A stretch of DNA of 64,000 bases from Paracoccus luteus (GTDB lineage Bacteria; Pseudomonadota; Alphaproteobacteria; Rhodobacterales; Rhodobacteraceae): contig NZ_SDEA01000002.1 of assembly GCF_004522155.1 (NCBI RefSeq), positions 350,812 through 414,811 on the forward strand, in the 5' to 3' direction. The notes beneath the pieces are model-generated. The model searched no databases. It saw only the letters and a list, made by a program, of their open reading frames with translations, and was not told the origin of the DNA. The position numbers and the translations under genes were made by a program. Of this stretch, positions 51,893 through 60,882 are shown piece after piece. Within the stretch, counting starts at the first letter, position 1, and each line of letters begins with the position of its first letter.

Positions 51893-54024
51893 CGTCGGGC
51901 CTTTATCGGATCGGGACCGGGCCGACGGGGCGCCGAGGGGTCGGCGCCGGCACGGGCAGGTTCGGACAGGGCAGGTTTGGCCGCGGCAGATTCGGAAGGA
52001 CCACGCGCGGCTGGCGCAGGGTCGGCTGCGGCACGTTCAGCATGGGCAGCGTCGGCATGGGCAGGTTCGACAGGGGCAGCTTCGGCAGGGGCAGCTTCGG
52101 CAGGGGCAGGGGTGGGACGGGCGACAGCGGCAAAGGCGGCACGGGCGCGCGCGGTCTGCGCGGCGATCAGCGTCGCCAGTTCGGCCGCGGCAAAGGGCTT
52201 GGTCAGGACCGGCGCGGACAGCCCGTCGCGGCCAAGGTGGCCGGGGGGCAGGGCGGTCATCAGGATCAGCGGCGGCGGCCCCGCACCCAGCGCCGCGCCG
52301 GACCCGTCGCCCAGTTGCAGGTCCGACAGGATCAGCGTCAGGCCGGGCAGGTCGGCCAGTCCCTGCGCCTCGGCCAGCGACCCGGCCTCGATCACGGCAT
52401 GGCCCATGCCGGTCAGCATGGCGCGGACCTGCGCGCGGATGTCGTCGTCATCCTCGACCAGCAGCACCATCTGCGGCACCGCGCGGCGCAGCGGCAGGCG
52501 CAGCCGCACCCGCGCCCCGCCCTGGGCCGCGTTTTCCACCCGCAGCGTGCCGCCGGCCAGCTTGGTTTGGTCATAGGCCATCGGCAGGCCCAGCCCCGAC
52601 CCCCGGCCGCCCTTGGTGGTGAAGAACGGCTCGACCGCGCGCGACAGCGATTCGGGCGAAAAGCCGGGGCCGCTGTCGGTCACGGTCAGTTCCAGCCAGT
52701 CGCTGACCGGGCGCGCGTCCAGCACGATCCGCCCGGCCTGCATCCCCGCGCCCGAAATGGCGTCGCGCGCGTTCAGGATCAGGTTCAGCAGCGAATCCTG
52801 CAACGCGCCGGGTTCCAGCAGCACCCGGCCCAGACCGGGGTCGCATTCGACCGCCAGCACCAGCCCGCGGCCCAGGATCGGGCTGGCCATCGCGGCCAGG
52901 TCGGACAGCAGCGCGGGCAGGTCCACGGGTTCCAGCGCCAGATCGCGCGGCGCGGTGATCTTGGCGATCCGCGCCAGCAGCGCCGCGCCGCGGCGGGCGG
53001 CGGCCAGCGTGCCCGCCACGTCGTCGGCGGCGCCCGGCGGCAGCCCGGCCTTGGCCAGCCGCCCCTGCAGGCCAAGGATGATGGTCAGCAGGTTGCCAAA
53101 GTCATGCGCCAGCCCCGAGGTCATCTGCGCCGCCGCCGCGCGGCGCGCGCCGTGGGTCAGCGCCTCGCGCGCCTGCACCTCGGCGGTGACGTCGGTGGAC
53201 AGGACATAGACGCCCGCGGCCGCGCCATCCGGGGTCAGCGCGATGCGGATGCGCCGCCCCGACGGCGGGTGCGTCACCTCGAACACCTGCGGCTGCCCGC
53301 CGACGGCGGCGTCCAGATGCGGGCGCAGCCGGGCGAAGGTTTCGGCGCCCAGCACGCCGGCCACGGTCTGCCCCACGATGGCCGAGGCCGCGCCGGGGAA
53401 CACCTTGTCCAGCTGCCGGTTGGAAAACGTATAGCGGTAATCCGTATCCACATGCGCGATATGGGCGGGCACCATCTCGGTCACGTGGCGGGTGCGGGCC
53501 TCGGATTCGGTCAGGACACGCTTTGCTTCCTGCAGGGCCGCGTTGGTGGCGGCCAGCTGGCGGTTCGCGGCCGACAGCCGTTCGGCGTGGGCCAGCACCT
53601 GTTCCGACAGCTCCTCGGACCGGGCGCGCAGCAGCAGTTCCTGCTGCCGGATGGCGGTGATGTCGGTATAGACGGCGATCCACCCGCCCTGCCCCAGGGG
53701 CGAGCCCTCGACCGACACGATGCTGCCGTCGGGGCGGGTGCGTTCCAGATAATGGGGCTGGAAGGTGCGGGCCTGCTCGACGCGGGCGCGCACCGCGCCC
53801 TCGGCGTCGTCCTGCGGCCCGTATTCGCCGCGCAGCACCAGATAGCGGATCGTATCCTCAAAACTGGCGCCGGGCCGGGTCAGCGCGTCGGGCAGGTCGA
53901 ACATCGACTGATAGGGGCGGTTCGACACCGCCAGCCGCAGGTCGGCGTCAAAGATCGAGATCGCCTGCTGGATCAGGTTCAACCCCGACTGGGTCAGTTC
54001 GGCGCGGCTGTCGGGCGGCATCAT
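51889..54024 (-). CDS. Hybrid histidine kinase with PAS domains, receiver and Ala/Pro tail
   Basis: An about 711-residue cytoplasmic sensor. PAS-type domains (QQAISIFDADLRLAVSNRPY, and TEMVPAHIAHVDTDYRYTFS) flank a coiled coil (LSAANRQLAATNAALQEAKR). The kinase core has the phospho-His in QMTSGLAHDFGNLLTIILGL, SLLNLILNARDAI, DSGPGFSPE and the GSGLGLPMAYD ATP lid. A receiver domain (MVLLVEDDDDIRAQV, LILSDLQLGD) follows, then an about 75-residue low-complexity tail. There are no membrane spans. ATG 54024 or 54021 are both possible; a TTG at 54030 lacks support. Confidence 0.9.
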   Translation of the reverse strand: MMPPDSRAELTQSGLNLIQQAISIFDADLRLAVSNRPYQSMFDLPDALTRPGASFEDTIRYLVLRGEYGPQDDAEGAVRARVEQARTFQPHYLERTRPDGSIVSVEGSPLGQGGWIAVYTDITAIRQQELLLRARSEELSEQVLAHAERLSAANRQLAATNAALQEAKRVLTESEARTRHVTEMVPAHIAHVDTDYRYTFSNRQLDKVFPGAASAIVGQTVAGVLGAETFARLRPHLDAAVGGQPQVFEVTHPPSGRRIRIALTPDGAAAGVYVLSTDVTAEVQAREALTHGARRAAAAQMTSGLAHDFGNLLTIILGLQGRLAKAGLPPGAADDVAGTLAAARRGAALLARIAKITAPRDLALEPVDLPALLSDLAAMASPILGRGLVLAVECDPGLGRVLLEPGALQDSLLNLILNARDAISGAGMQAGRIVLDARPVSDWLELTVTDSGPGFSPESLSRAVEPFFTTKGGRGSGLGLPMAYDQTKLAGGTLRVENAAQGGARVRLRLPLRRAVPQMVLLVEDDDDIRAQVRAMLTGMGHAVIEAGSLAEAQGLADLPGLTLILSDLQLGDGSGAALGAGPPPLILMTALPPGHLGRDGLSAPVLTKPFAAAELATLIAAQTARARAAFAAVARPTPAPAEAAPAEAAPVEPAHADAAHAERAAADPAPAARGPSESAAAKPALSEPARAGADPSAPRRPGPDPIKARR

Positions 54025-54180
54025 CCCCAAGGGCTAGCACCGCCCGCGCCACGGCGAAAGCCGGTAACAATTCGTAGGAATCGGGTAAAACTGCCGCAAG
54101 GTTTGGCCGCGATGGCTGATGCGTCCGGGGGCAGGGAGGTGTTCCCGGACAGCGGTGCCCGCGCACCGGGGAGGAACACG

Positions 54181-56154
54181 ATGACGGCTTTGGCTGAACC
54201 GCAGGGCGACCTGCGGTCCATTCCCGCGCTGCTGGCGCGCAACGCCGCCCGCATGGGCGGCCGACCGGCGTATCGCGAAAAGGAGTTCGGCATCTGGCAA
54301 AGCTGGACCTGGGCCCAGACGCTGGAGGAAACCCGCGCGCTGGCGACCGGCTTTCTGGCGCTGGGGCTGAACCGCGGCGACCATGTTGCGATCATCGGGC
54401 GCAACCGCCCTGCGCATTACTGCGCGATGGTGGCCGCGCAGATGTGCGGCGCGGTGCCGGTGCCGCTGTATCAGGACGCCGCCGCGCCCGAGATGTCCTA
54501 TGTGCTGACCCACTCCGGCGCCCGCTTTGTCGTCTGCGGCGACCAGGAACAGGTCGACAAGGTCATCGAGGCCGAGGAGGACGACCGGACCGTCCAGCAG
54601 ATCATCTATACCGACAAGCGCGGAATGCGGAAATACGACCATTCCCGCATGAACTGGCTGTCCGACGTGCAGGCCGAGGGGCGCGCCGCCCGCCAGCGGT
54701 TCGAGGCGGAACTGGACGCCCGCATCGCCGAGCTGAGCTACGACAGCACCTGCGTCATGCTGTATACCTCGGGGACCACCGGCAAGCCCAAGGGCGTGGT
54801 GCTGTCGAACCGCAACATCATCGAGACGGCGCGCAATTCCTCGGCCTTCGACGGGCTGCGCGCGGGCGACGACGTGCTGGCCTATCTGCCGATGGCTTGG
54901 GTCGGCGATTTCATCTTTTCGCTCGGGCAGGCCTATTGGACGGGGTTCTGCGTGAACTGCCCCGAAGGCGCGCACACCATGATGACCGACCTGCGCGAGA
55001 TCGGGCCGACCTATTTCTTTGCCCCGCCGCGCGTGTTCGAGGGGCAGTTGACCAACGTCATGATCCGCATGGAGGACGCCGGCCGGTTCAAGAAGTGGCT
55101 CTTCGACCATTACATGCGGCTTGCCCGCCGGATCGGCCCGGCGCTGCTGGACGGCAGGCCCGTGGGGCTGGTGGACCGGCTGCGCTATGGGCTGGGAAAC
55201 CTGCTGGTCTACGGCCCGCTGAAGAACACGCTGGGCTATTCACGCATCCGCGTGGGCTACACGGCGGGCGAGGCGATCGGGCCGGAGATCTTCGACTTCT
55301 ACCGCTCGCTCGGGATCAACCTGAAACAGCTCTACGGCCAGACCGAGGCGTCGGTGTTCATCACCCAGCAGCCCGACGGGCAGGTGCGGTCCGACACGGT
55401 GGGCGTGCCCTCGCCCGGCGTCGAGGTCCGCATCGCCGAGAACGGCGAGGTCTATTACCGCGGGCCGGGCACCTTCGTCGAATATTTCAAGAACGCCGAT
55501 TCCACCCGGTCCACCAAGGACGATCAGGGCTGGGTCGCGACCGGCGACGCCGGGTTCTTTGAACCGGGCAGCGGCCACCTGCGGATCATCGACCGCGCCA
55601 AGGACGTGGGCCGCATGGCCGACGGCAGCCTGTTCGCGCCGAAATACGTCGAGAACAAGCTGAAGTTCTTCCCCAACATCCTTGAGGCGGTGGTCTTCGG
55701 CAACGGCCGCGACCGCTGCACGGCCTTTATCAACATCGACCTGACCGCGGTCGGCAACTGGGCCGAACGCAACAACATCGCCTATGCGTCCTATCAGGAG
55801 CTGGCCGGCCACCCGCAGGTCTATGCCGCGATCCGAAAGCACGTCGAGGAGGTGAACGCCGGCGTGGCGACCGACCCGATGCTGTCGGGCTGCCAGATCC
55901 ACCGCTTCCTGGTGCTGCACAAGGAACTGGACGCCGACGACGGCGAGATGACCCGCACCCGCAAGGTCAAGCGCGGGGTGATCGCCGAGAAGTTCGTCGA
56001 CCTGATCGAGGCGATGTATGCCGGCCGCGACAGCATCCATACCCAGACCGAGGTCACCTATGAGGACGGCCGCAAGGGCCTGCTGAAGGCGACCGTGCGG
56101 ATCGAGGACGCCCGGACCTTTCCCGCCGTGCATCACAAGGTGGCCGCAGAATGA
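54181..56154 (+). CDS. Long-chain-fatty-acid-CoA-ligase-like enzyme (AMP-forming)
   Basis: A 657-residue ANL enzyme of the long-chain type. The N-terminus MGGRPAYREKEFGIWQSWTW, P-loop CVMLYTSGTTGKPKGVVLSN, then NIIETARNSSAFDGLRAGDD, QLYGQTEASVFITQQPDGQV, GDAGFFEPGSGHLRIIDRAK and a C-terminal MTRTRKVKRGVIAEKF are visible. Many LIV-type transporter operons start with such a gene. It opens the operon and overlaps the ABC ATPase gene by four bases, which suggests that the imported acid is activated directly. ATG 54181 is preferred: the long frame upstream is antisense to the kinase gene. Confidence 0.93.
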   Translation: MTALAEPQGDLRSIPALLARNAARMGGRPAYREKEFGIWQSWTWAQTLEETRALATGFLALGLNRGDHVAIIGRNRPAHYCAMVAAQMCGAVPVPLYQDAAAPEMSYVLTHSGARFVVCGDQEQVDKVIEAEEDDRTVQQIIYTDKRGMRKYDHSRMNWLSDVQAEGRAARQRFEAELDARIAELSYDSTCVMLYTSGTTGKPKGVVLSNRNIIETARNSSAFDGLRAGDDVLAYLPMAWVGDFIFSLGQAYWTGFCVNCPEGAHTMMTDLREIGPTYFFAPPRVFEGQLTNVMIRMEDAGRFKKWLFDHYMRLARRIGPALLDGRPVGLVDRLRYGLGNLLVYGPLKNTLGYSRIRVGYTAGEAIGPEIFDFYRSLGINLKQLYGQTEASVFITQQPDGQVRSDTVGVPSPGVEVRIAENGEVYYRGPGTFVEYFKNADSTRSTKDDQGWVATGDAGFFEPGSGHLRIIDRAKDVGRMADGSLFAPKYVENKLKFFPNILEAVVFGNGRDRCTAFINIDLTAVGNWAERNNIAYASYQELAGHPQVYAAIRKHVEEVNAGVATDPMLSGCQIHRFLVLHKELDADDGEMTRTRKVKRGVIAEKFVDLIEAMYAGRDSIHTQTEVTYEDGRKGLLKATVRIEDARTFPAVHHKVAAE

Positions 56155-56987
56155 CCCACGCCCCGACGATTTCCGCCGATGCGGGCGGCCATGTCACCGC
56201 CGACGGCCGCCACATCGGCGGCGTGATGATGGACATGCGCAACATCACCCTGCGCTTTGGCGGGGTGGTGGCGATCAAGGACATCAGCTTTGACATCCGC
56301 GAGGGCGAGATCCGCGCCATCATCGGCCCGAACGGCGCCGGCAAGTCCTCGATGATGAACGTCATGTCCGGCTTTTACGTCCCCCAGCAGGGCGAGGTCT
56401 GGTTCCGCGGCGAAAAGCGCCCGCAGATGAAACCCTATGAGGTCGCGCGGCTGGGTATCGCCCGCACCTTCCAGAACATCGCGCTGTTCGACGGGATGAG
56501 CGTGCTGGACAACATCATGACCGGCCGGCTGACGATGATGAAATCCGGCCTGTTGGAACAGGCGTTCTGGTGGGGCCGGGCCGAGCGCGAGGAAAGCTGG
56601 CACCGCGAGCGGGTCGAGAAGATCGTCGACTTCCTGGAAATCCAGAACATCCGCAAGACCCCGGTCGGGCGGCTGCCCTATGGGCTGAAAAAGCGCGTCG
56701 AACTGGCCCGCGCGCTGGCCGCCGAGCCGAAGCTGCTGATGCTGGACGAGCCGATGGCCGGCATGAACGTCGAGGAGAAAGAGGACATGAGCCGCTTTAT
56801 CCTGGACGTGAACGACGAGTTCGGCACCACCATCGCGCTGATCGAACACGACATGGGCGTGGTCATGGATTTGTCCGACCGGGTCGTCGTGATGGATTAC
56901 GGCCGCAAGATCGGCGACGGCACCCCCGACGAGGTGCGCAACAACCAGGAGGTGATCGACGCCTATCTGGGGGTCGCCCATGACTGA
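56151..56987 (+). CDS. HAAT/LIV-type ABC transporter ATPase (LivG-like)
   Basis: A 278-residue ABC ATPase. Walker A is IIGPNGAGKSSMMNVMSGFY, the signature YGLKKRVELARAL is a LivG-type variant, and Walker B is LLMLDEPMAGMNVEEKED, with IALIEHDMGVVMDLSDRVVV as the H-loop. The AVARLGIARTFQNIALFDGM-like segment (EVARLGIARTFQNIALF) marks the branched-chain/hydrophobic amino-acid transporter family. Substrates of such systems include aromatic and other carboxylic acids. It overlaps the upstream ligase gene. Confidence 0.94.
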   Translation: MTHAPTISADAGGHVTADGRHIGGVMMDMRNITLRFGGVVAIKDISFDIREGEIRAIIGPNGAGKSSMMNVMSGFYVPQQGEVWFRGEKRPQMKPYEVARLGIARTFQNIALFDGMSVLDNIMTGRLTMMKSGLLEQAFWWGRAEREESWHRERVEKIVDFLEIQNIRKTPVGRLPYGLKKRVELARALAAEPKLLMLDEPMAGMNVEEKEDMSRFILDVNDEFGTTIALIEHDMGVVMDLSDRVVVMDYGRKIGDGTPDEVRNNQEVIDAYLGVAHD

Positions 56988-57029
56988 CGCCGGCCCCGCA
57001 TTCCCCGCCCGCCTTCGGAGTGACCGCTG

Positions 57030-58013
57030 ATGGACCAGCTTCTCTATGCCGCCGAGGTGGTGCTGAACGGCCTGATGACCGGGGTCATGTATGCGCTGGT
57101 CGCGCTGGGCTTCGTGCTGATCTACAAGGCGTCGGGGGTGTTCAACTATGCCCAGGGCGTGCTGGCGCTGTTCGCCGCGCTGACGCTGGTCGGGCTGCAG
57201 AACGGGCAGGTGCCGTTCGCGCATCTGATCAACGCCGCGCTGGGCACGGACCTGCACAGCTTCGGCTGGACGCTGCCCGCGATCCTGGCCATCGCGCTGA
57301 CCGCCGTGGTGATGGTCGGGCTGGCGATCGCCATCGAAAAGCTGGTGCTGCAGCATCTGGTCAACCAGGAACCGATCATCCTGTTCATGGCGACCATCGG
57401 CCTGGCCTATTTCCTTGAAGGCTTGGGCGACGTGATGTGGGGCGCCGACATCAAGATGCTGGACGTGGGCGTGCCCAAGGGCGCGTCGGAAACCATCATG
57501 AACGTGACCGAGCGGCTGACCGGCTATGGGTTCTATATCGACCAGCTGGACATCTGGGCCGCGATCATCGCGGTGATCCTGGTCACGGCGCTGATGCTGT
57601 TCTCGCAATACACCAAGCAGGGCCGGGCGCTGCGCGCGGTCGCCGACGACCATCAGGCGGCGCTGTCGGTGGGCATCTCGCTGCGCTTCATCTGGGTGCT
57701 GGTCTGGTCCATCGCGGGGTTCGTGGCGCTGGTCGCGGGGATCATGTGGGGGTCGAAGTCCGGGGTGCAGTTCAGCCTGTCGCTGATCGCGCTGAAGGCG
57801 CTGCCGGTGCTGATGCTGGGCGGCTTCACCTCGATCCCCGGCGCCATCGTGGGCGGCCTCATCATCGGCGTCGGCGAGAAACTGTTCGAGTTCTATGTCG
57901 GCCCGCTGGTCGGCGGCGCGACCGAGAACTGGTTCGCCTATGTGCTGGCGCTGATCTTCCTCGTGTTCCGGCCGCAGGGCCTGTTCGGCGAGCGCATCAT
58001 CGAGAGGGTATGA
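57030..58013 (+). CDS. HAAT/LIV-type ABC permease (LivH-like)
   Basis: A 327-residue integral membrane protein with about eight hydrophobic segments. VLNGLMTGVMYALVALGFVL, IYKASGVFNYAQGVLALFAA, then TKQGRALRAVADDHQAALSV (the coupling helix that contacts the ATPase) and LKALPVLMLGGFTSIPGAIV, VGGLIIGVGEKLFEF and LVFRPQGLFGERIIERV. These are the hallmark stretches of LivH. It starts 42 bases after the ATPase gene, and its stop is overlapped by the VOC gene's start (ATGA). Confidence 0.94.
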   Translation: MDQLLYAAEVVLNGLMTGVMYALVALGFVLIYKASGVFNYAQGVLALFAALTLVGLQNGQVPFAHLINAALGTDLHSFGWTLPAILAIALTAVVMVGLAIAIEKLVLQHLVNQEPIILFMATIGLAYFLEGLGDVMWGADIKMLDVGVPKGASETIMNVTERLTGYGFYIDQLDIWAAIIAVILVTALMLFSQYTKQGRALRAVADDHQAALSVGISLRFIWVLVWSIAGFVALVAGIMWGSKSGVQFSLSLIALKALPVLMLGGFTSIPGAIVGGLIIGVGEKLFEFYVGPLVGGATENWFAYVLALIFLVFRPQGLFGERIIERV

Positions 58014-58390
58014 GCATGACGCATCGTCAAAGGCTGGGCGGGATCGTGATCGACTGCCAAGGCGACCTTGCCGAGGCCGCGCGCTTCTGGTCGGCCGCGC
58101 TGGGGCGCGAGTCCAAGGACGAGGGCGACGGGCGCTATGTCAGCCTCTCGGCCGACGGCGCCGACCCCTATTGGGTGGTGCAGAAGGTCGAGCACGCACC
58201 CCGCGTCCACCTCGACCTCGAGACCGACGACAAGGAGGCCGAGTGCCTGCGCCTGAGCGCGCTTGGCGCGCGCGAGGTGTCGCGGATCAAGGGCTGGATC
58301 GTCATGGAAGCGCCGACCGGCCACCGCTTCTGCCTTGTCGGGCCGGACGATCCCGAGGCGCTGGCGCGCGACGGCAGGGAGTTCGAGTGA
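58010..58390 (+). CDS. VOC-family (glyoxalase-like) protein between the permease genes
   Basis: A 126-residue single-chain VOC-fold protein. It has LGGIVIDCQGDLAEAARFWS, AALGRESKDEGDGRYVSLSA, WVVQKVEHAPRVHLDLETDD, KEAECLRLSALGAREVSRIK and MEAPTGHRFCLVGPD. The pattern (domain start, ARFWSAALG, PRVHLDLETDD, HRFCLV) is of the glyoxalase_6/DUF type. His in PRVHLDL and Glu-like positions could bind a metal. It overlaps both permease genes by four and one bases, so it is an integral part of the operon, which is unusual. Starts at 58010 and 58016 are both possible. Function unknown. Confidence 0.85.
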   Translation: MSMTHRQRLGGIVIDCQGDLAEAARFWSAALGRESKDEGDGRYVSLSADGADPYWVVQKVEHAPRVHLDLETDDKEAECLRLSALGAREVSRIKGWIVMEAPTGHRFCLVGPDDPEALARDGREFE

Positions 58391-59466
58391 TGCTTTACCG
58401 CGAGGCAGGCGACTTCAAGACCACCTACCGCGAGGACAGCCAGACCTTTCCGCTGCGGCTGGACCGCTGGGGGTATTACGCGGCGCTGGCGGTGGCGTTC
58501 CTGGTGATCCCGCTGGTCATCAACGACTATTGGGCGAACGCGGTGTTCGTGCCGTTCCTCGTCTATGCGATCGCGGCGCTGGGGCTGAACATCCTGGTGG
58601 GCTATGCCGGCCAGGTGTCGCTGGGCACGGGCGGGTTCATGGCGGTCGGCGCCTATGCGACCTACAAGCTGTCGACCTCGTTTCCCGACATCTCGATCCT
58701 GATCCACATCCTGCTGGCGGGCGCCATCACCGCGGTCGTGGGCATGCTGTTCGGCCTGCCCAGCCTGCGCATCAAGGGATTCTATCTGGCCGTGGCGACG
58801 CTGGCCGCGCAGTTCTTCCTGGTGTGGCTGTTCAACAAGGTGCCGTGGTTCTACAACTATTCCGCGTCGGGCCAGATCACCGCCCCGGAACGCACGGTGC
58901 TGGGCTGGTTCGTGACCGGGCCGCAGACCAGCGCGCCGGCGAAATACCTGGTCTGCCTGATCTTCGCGGTCGGGCTGGCGTGGATCGCGCGCAACCTGAC
59001 GCGGGGCACCGTGGGGCGCAAATGGATGGCGATCCGCGACATGGACATCGCCGCGGAAATCATCGGGGTGAACCCGCTGACCGCCAAGCTGACCGCGTTC
59101 GCCGTCTCGTCGTTCTTCGTCGGCGTGGCGGGGGCGCTGTTCTTCAGCGTCTATCTCGGCGCGGCCGAGGTGGGCGAGGCGTTCGGCATCAACAAGTCGT
59201 TCCTGGTCCTGTTCATGGTCATCATCGGGGGGCTTGGGTCCATCTTCGGCAGCTTTGCCGGGGCGGCGTTCCTGGTCCTGCTGCCGGTCTTGCTGAAAAA
59301 CCTGCTGGTCGGCGGCCTGGGCTGGCCCACCGATCTGGCCGCGCATATCGAACTGATGATCGTGGGCGCGCTGATCGTGTTCTTCCTGATCGTCGAGCCG
59401 CACGGGCTGGCGCAGCTGTGGCGCCTGACCAAGGAAAAGCTGCGGCTGTGGCCGTTCCCGCACTGA
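58390..59466 (+). CDS. HAAT/LIV-type ABC permease (LivM-like)
   Basis: A 358-residue membrane protein with about ten hydrophobic segments. It shows FLVYAIAALGLNILVGYAGQ, VSLGTGGFMAVGAYATYKLS, GLPSLRIKGFYLAVATLAAQ, then WMAIRDMDIAAEIIGVNPLT (the coupling helix) and FMVIIGGLGSIFGSFAGAAF, and FFLIVEPHGLAQLWR. These are the LivM signatures. A hydrophilic start of about 25 residues precedes TM1. ATG 58390 shares its A with the VOC stop codon. The binding-protein gene follows after 61 bases. Confidence 0.94.
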   Translation: MLYREAGDFKTTYREDSQTFPLRLDRWGYYAALAVAFLVIPLVINDYWANAVFVPFLVYAIAALGLNILVGYAGQVSLGTGGFMAVGAYATYKLSTSFPDISILIHILLAGAITAVVGMLFGLPSLRIKGFYLAVATLAAQFFLVWLFNKVPWFYNYSASGQITAPERTVLGWFVTGPQTSAPAKYLVCLIFAVGLAWIARNLTRGTVGRKWMAIRDMDIAAEIIGVNPLTAKLTAFAVSSFFVGVAGALFFSVYLGAAEVGEAFGINKSFLVLFMVIIGGLGSIFGSFAGAAFLVLLPVLLKNLLVGGLGWPTDLAAHIELMIVGALIVFFLIVEPHGLAQLWRLTKEKLRLWPFPH

Positions 59467-59527
59467 CAATCCTGCAACCAGACCGGGCCGAACCCGGCGA
59501 AACCCTGACCCCTCTGGGAGGAAACTG

Positions 59528-60811
59528 ATGAAACTTCGCTTCGCTTCGCTGGTCGCCGCCGCCATCATGTCGGCCGCCCCCGCACTGGCCGACCTGGTGG
59601 TGCCGAACCTCAGCTATCGCACCGGCGCCTATGGCGCGAACGGCACGCAATACGCCGACGGCTTCAACGACTATTTCACCCTGCTGAACGAACGCGACGG
59701 CGGCATCGGCGGGGAAAAGGTGCAGGTGCCGGAATGCGAGACGGCCTATAACACCGAAAAGGGCGTCGAATGCTATGAATCGACCAAGGGGCAGGGGGCG
59801 CTGGCCTATAACCCGCTGTCCACCGGGATCACCTATCAGCTGATCCCCAAGGTCTCGGTCGACGGCATCCCGCTGTATACGCCCGGCTATGGCCGCACCT
59901 CGGCCAAGGATGGCAAGGTGTTCGAATGGGTGTTCAACGCACCGGCGAACTATTGGGATGGCGCGTCGGTCATCGTCAAGCACCTGCTGGACCAGAACGG
60001 CGGTTCGCTGGACGGCAAAAAGATCGCGCTGCTTTATCACAACTCGGCCTATGGCAAGGAACCGATCCGCACCCTGCAGGAACTGGGCAAAAAGCACGGC
60101 TTTTCCCTGACCGAGCTGCCGGTGGACGCCGCCGCCGGGCAGGAGCAGAAATCCCAGTGGCTGCAGATCCGCCGCGAAAAGCCCGACTATGTCATCATGT
60201 GGGGCTGGGGCGTGATGAACCAGGCCGCGATTCAAGAGGCCGCGAACGTCCGCTATCCGATGGACCAGTTCATCGGCATCTGGTGGTCGGGGTCCGAGGT
60301 TGACGTGGTGCCGGCCGGCGCTGCCGCCAACGGTTACAAATCCGCGACGTTCCACGGGGTCGGGCAGGATTACCCGATCTATGCCGATCTCAAGACCCAT
60401 GTCATCGACCCCGGCAAGGCGTCGCAGGGCGGCCAGCATGTCGGCAGCGTGCTGTATTCGCGGGGCCTCTATGCGGCGCTGGTCATCTCCGAGGCGATCC
60501 GCAAGGCGCAGGAACTGTCCGGCACCCCGGCGGTGAACGCAGCCCAGGTGCGCGACGGGTTCGAGGCGCTGGACATCACCCCGGAACGGCTGACGGAACT
60601 GGGGCTTCCCGACTTTGGCCCCGAGATCAAGATGACCTGCGACAACCACGGCGGCAGCGGCATGGCCCGCATCCAGCAGTGGGACGCCGCCGCCGGCAAG
60701 TGGAACCTGATCACCGAGTTCACCGAACCCGACCAGGACGTCCTGCAGCCGCTGATCGCCGCCGACAGCGAGGCCTATGCCAAGGAAGCCGGGATCACGC
60801 CGCGCTGCTGA
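59528..60811 (+). CDS. HAAT/LIV-type periplasmic substrate-binding protein
   Basis: A 427-residue secreted protein. The signal peptide MKLRFASLVAAAIMSAAPAL ends with ADL. The mature part has YRTGAYGANGTQYADGFNDY, FTLLNERDGGIGGEKVQVPE and WVFNAPANYWDGASVIVKHL, then SQWLQIRREKPDYVIMWGWG. This is the two-lobed fold of the Peripla_BP_6 type found with LIV transporters. Ligand unknown; relatives bind aromatic acids or short-chain amides as often as amino acids. The ribosome-binding site gggagga fits ATG 59528. A hairpin lies behind it. Confidence 0.92.
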   Translation: MKLRFASLVAAAIMSAAPALADLVVPNLSYRTGAYGANGTQYADGFNDYFTLLNERDGGIGGEKVQVPECETAYNTEKGVECYESTKGQGALAYNPLSTGITYQLIPKVSVDGIPLYTPGYGRTSAKDGKVFEWVFNAPANYWDGASVIVKHLLDQNGGSLDGKKIALLYHNSAYGKEPIRTLQELGKKHGFSLTELPVDAAAGQEQKSQWLQIRREKPDYVIMWGWGVMNQAAIQEAANVRYPMDQFIGIWWSGSEVDVVPAGAAANGYKSATFHGVGQDYPIYADLKTHVIDPGKASQGGQHVGSVLYSRGLYAALVISEAIRKAQELSGTPAVNAAQVRDGFEALDITPERLTELGLPDFGPEIKMTCDNHGGSGMARIQQWDAAAGKWNLITEFTEPDQDVLQPLIAADSEAYAKEAGITPRC

Positions 60812-60831
60812 TCCCGCGCGTCTGACATCGT

Positions 60832-60854
60832 CCCCGGCCGGATCGCGGCCGGGG
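60832..60854 (+). terminator. Hairpin between binding-protein and second ATPase genes
   Basis: The perfect stem ccccggccg (60832-60840) / cggccgggg (60846-60854) encloses a 5-base loop. There is no T-run, so it may be a partial terminator or an mRNA-stabilising structure. Such structures often raise binding-protein mRNA above that of the other transporter genes. Confidence 0.5.
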
Positions 60855-60882
60855 CGCCACCCCGTTACCGAAAGGGCCTGCC

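Noticed and set aside
52042..54180. Upstream extension of the long acyl-CoA ligase frame
   Set aside because: The extension is the complement of the hybrid kinase gene; family alignment puts the start at 54181.
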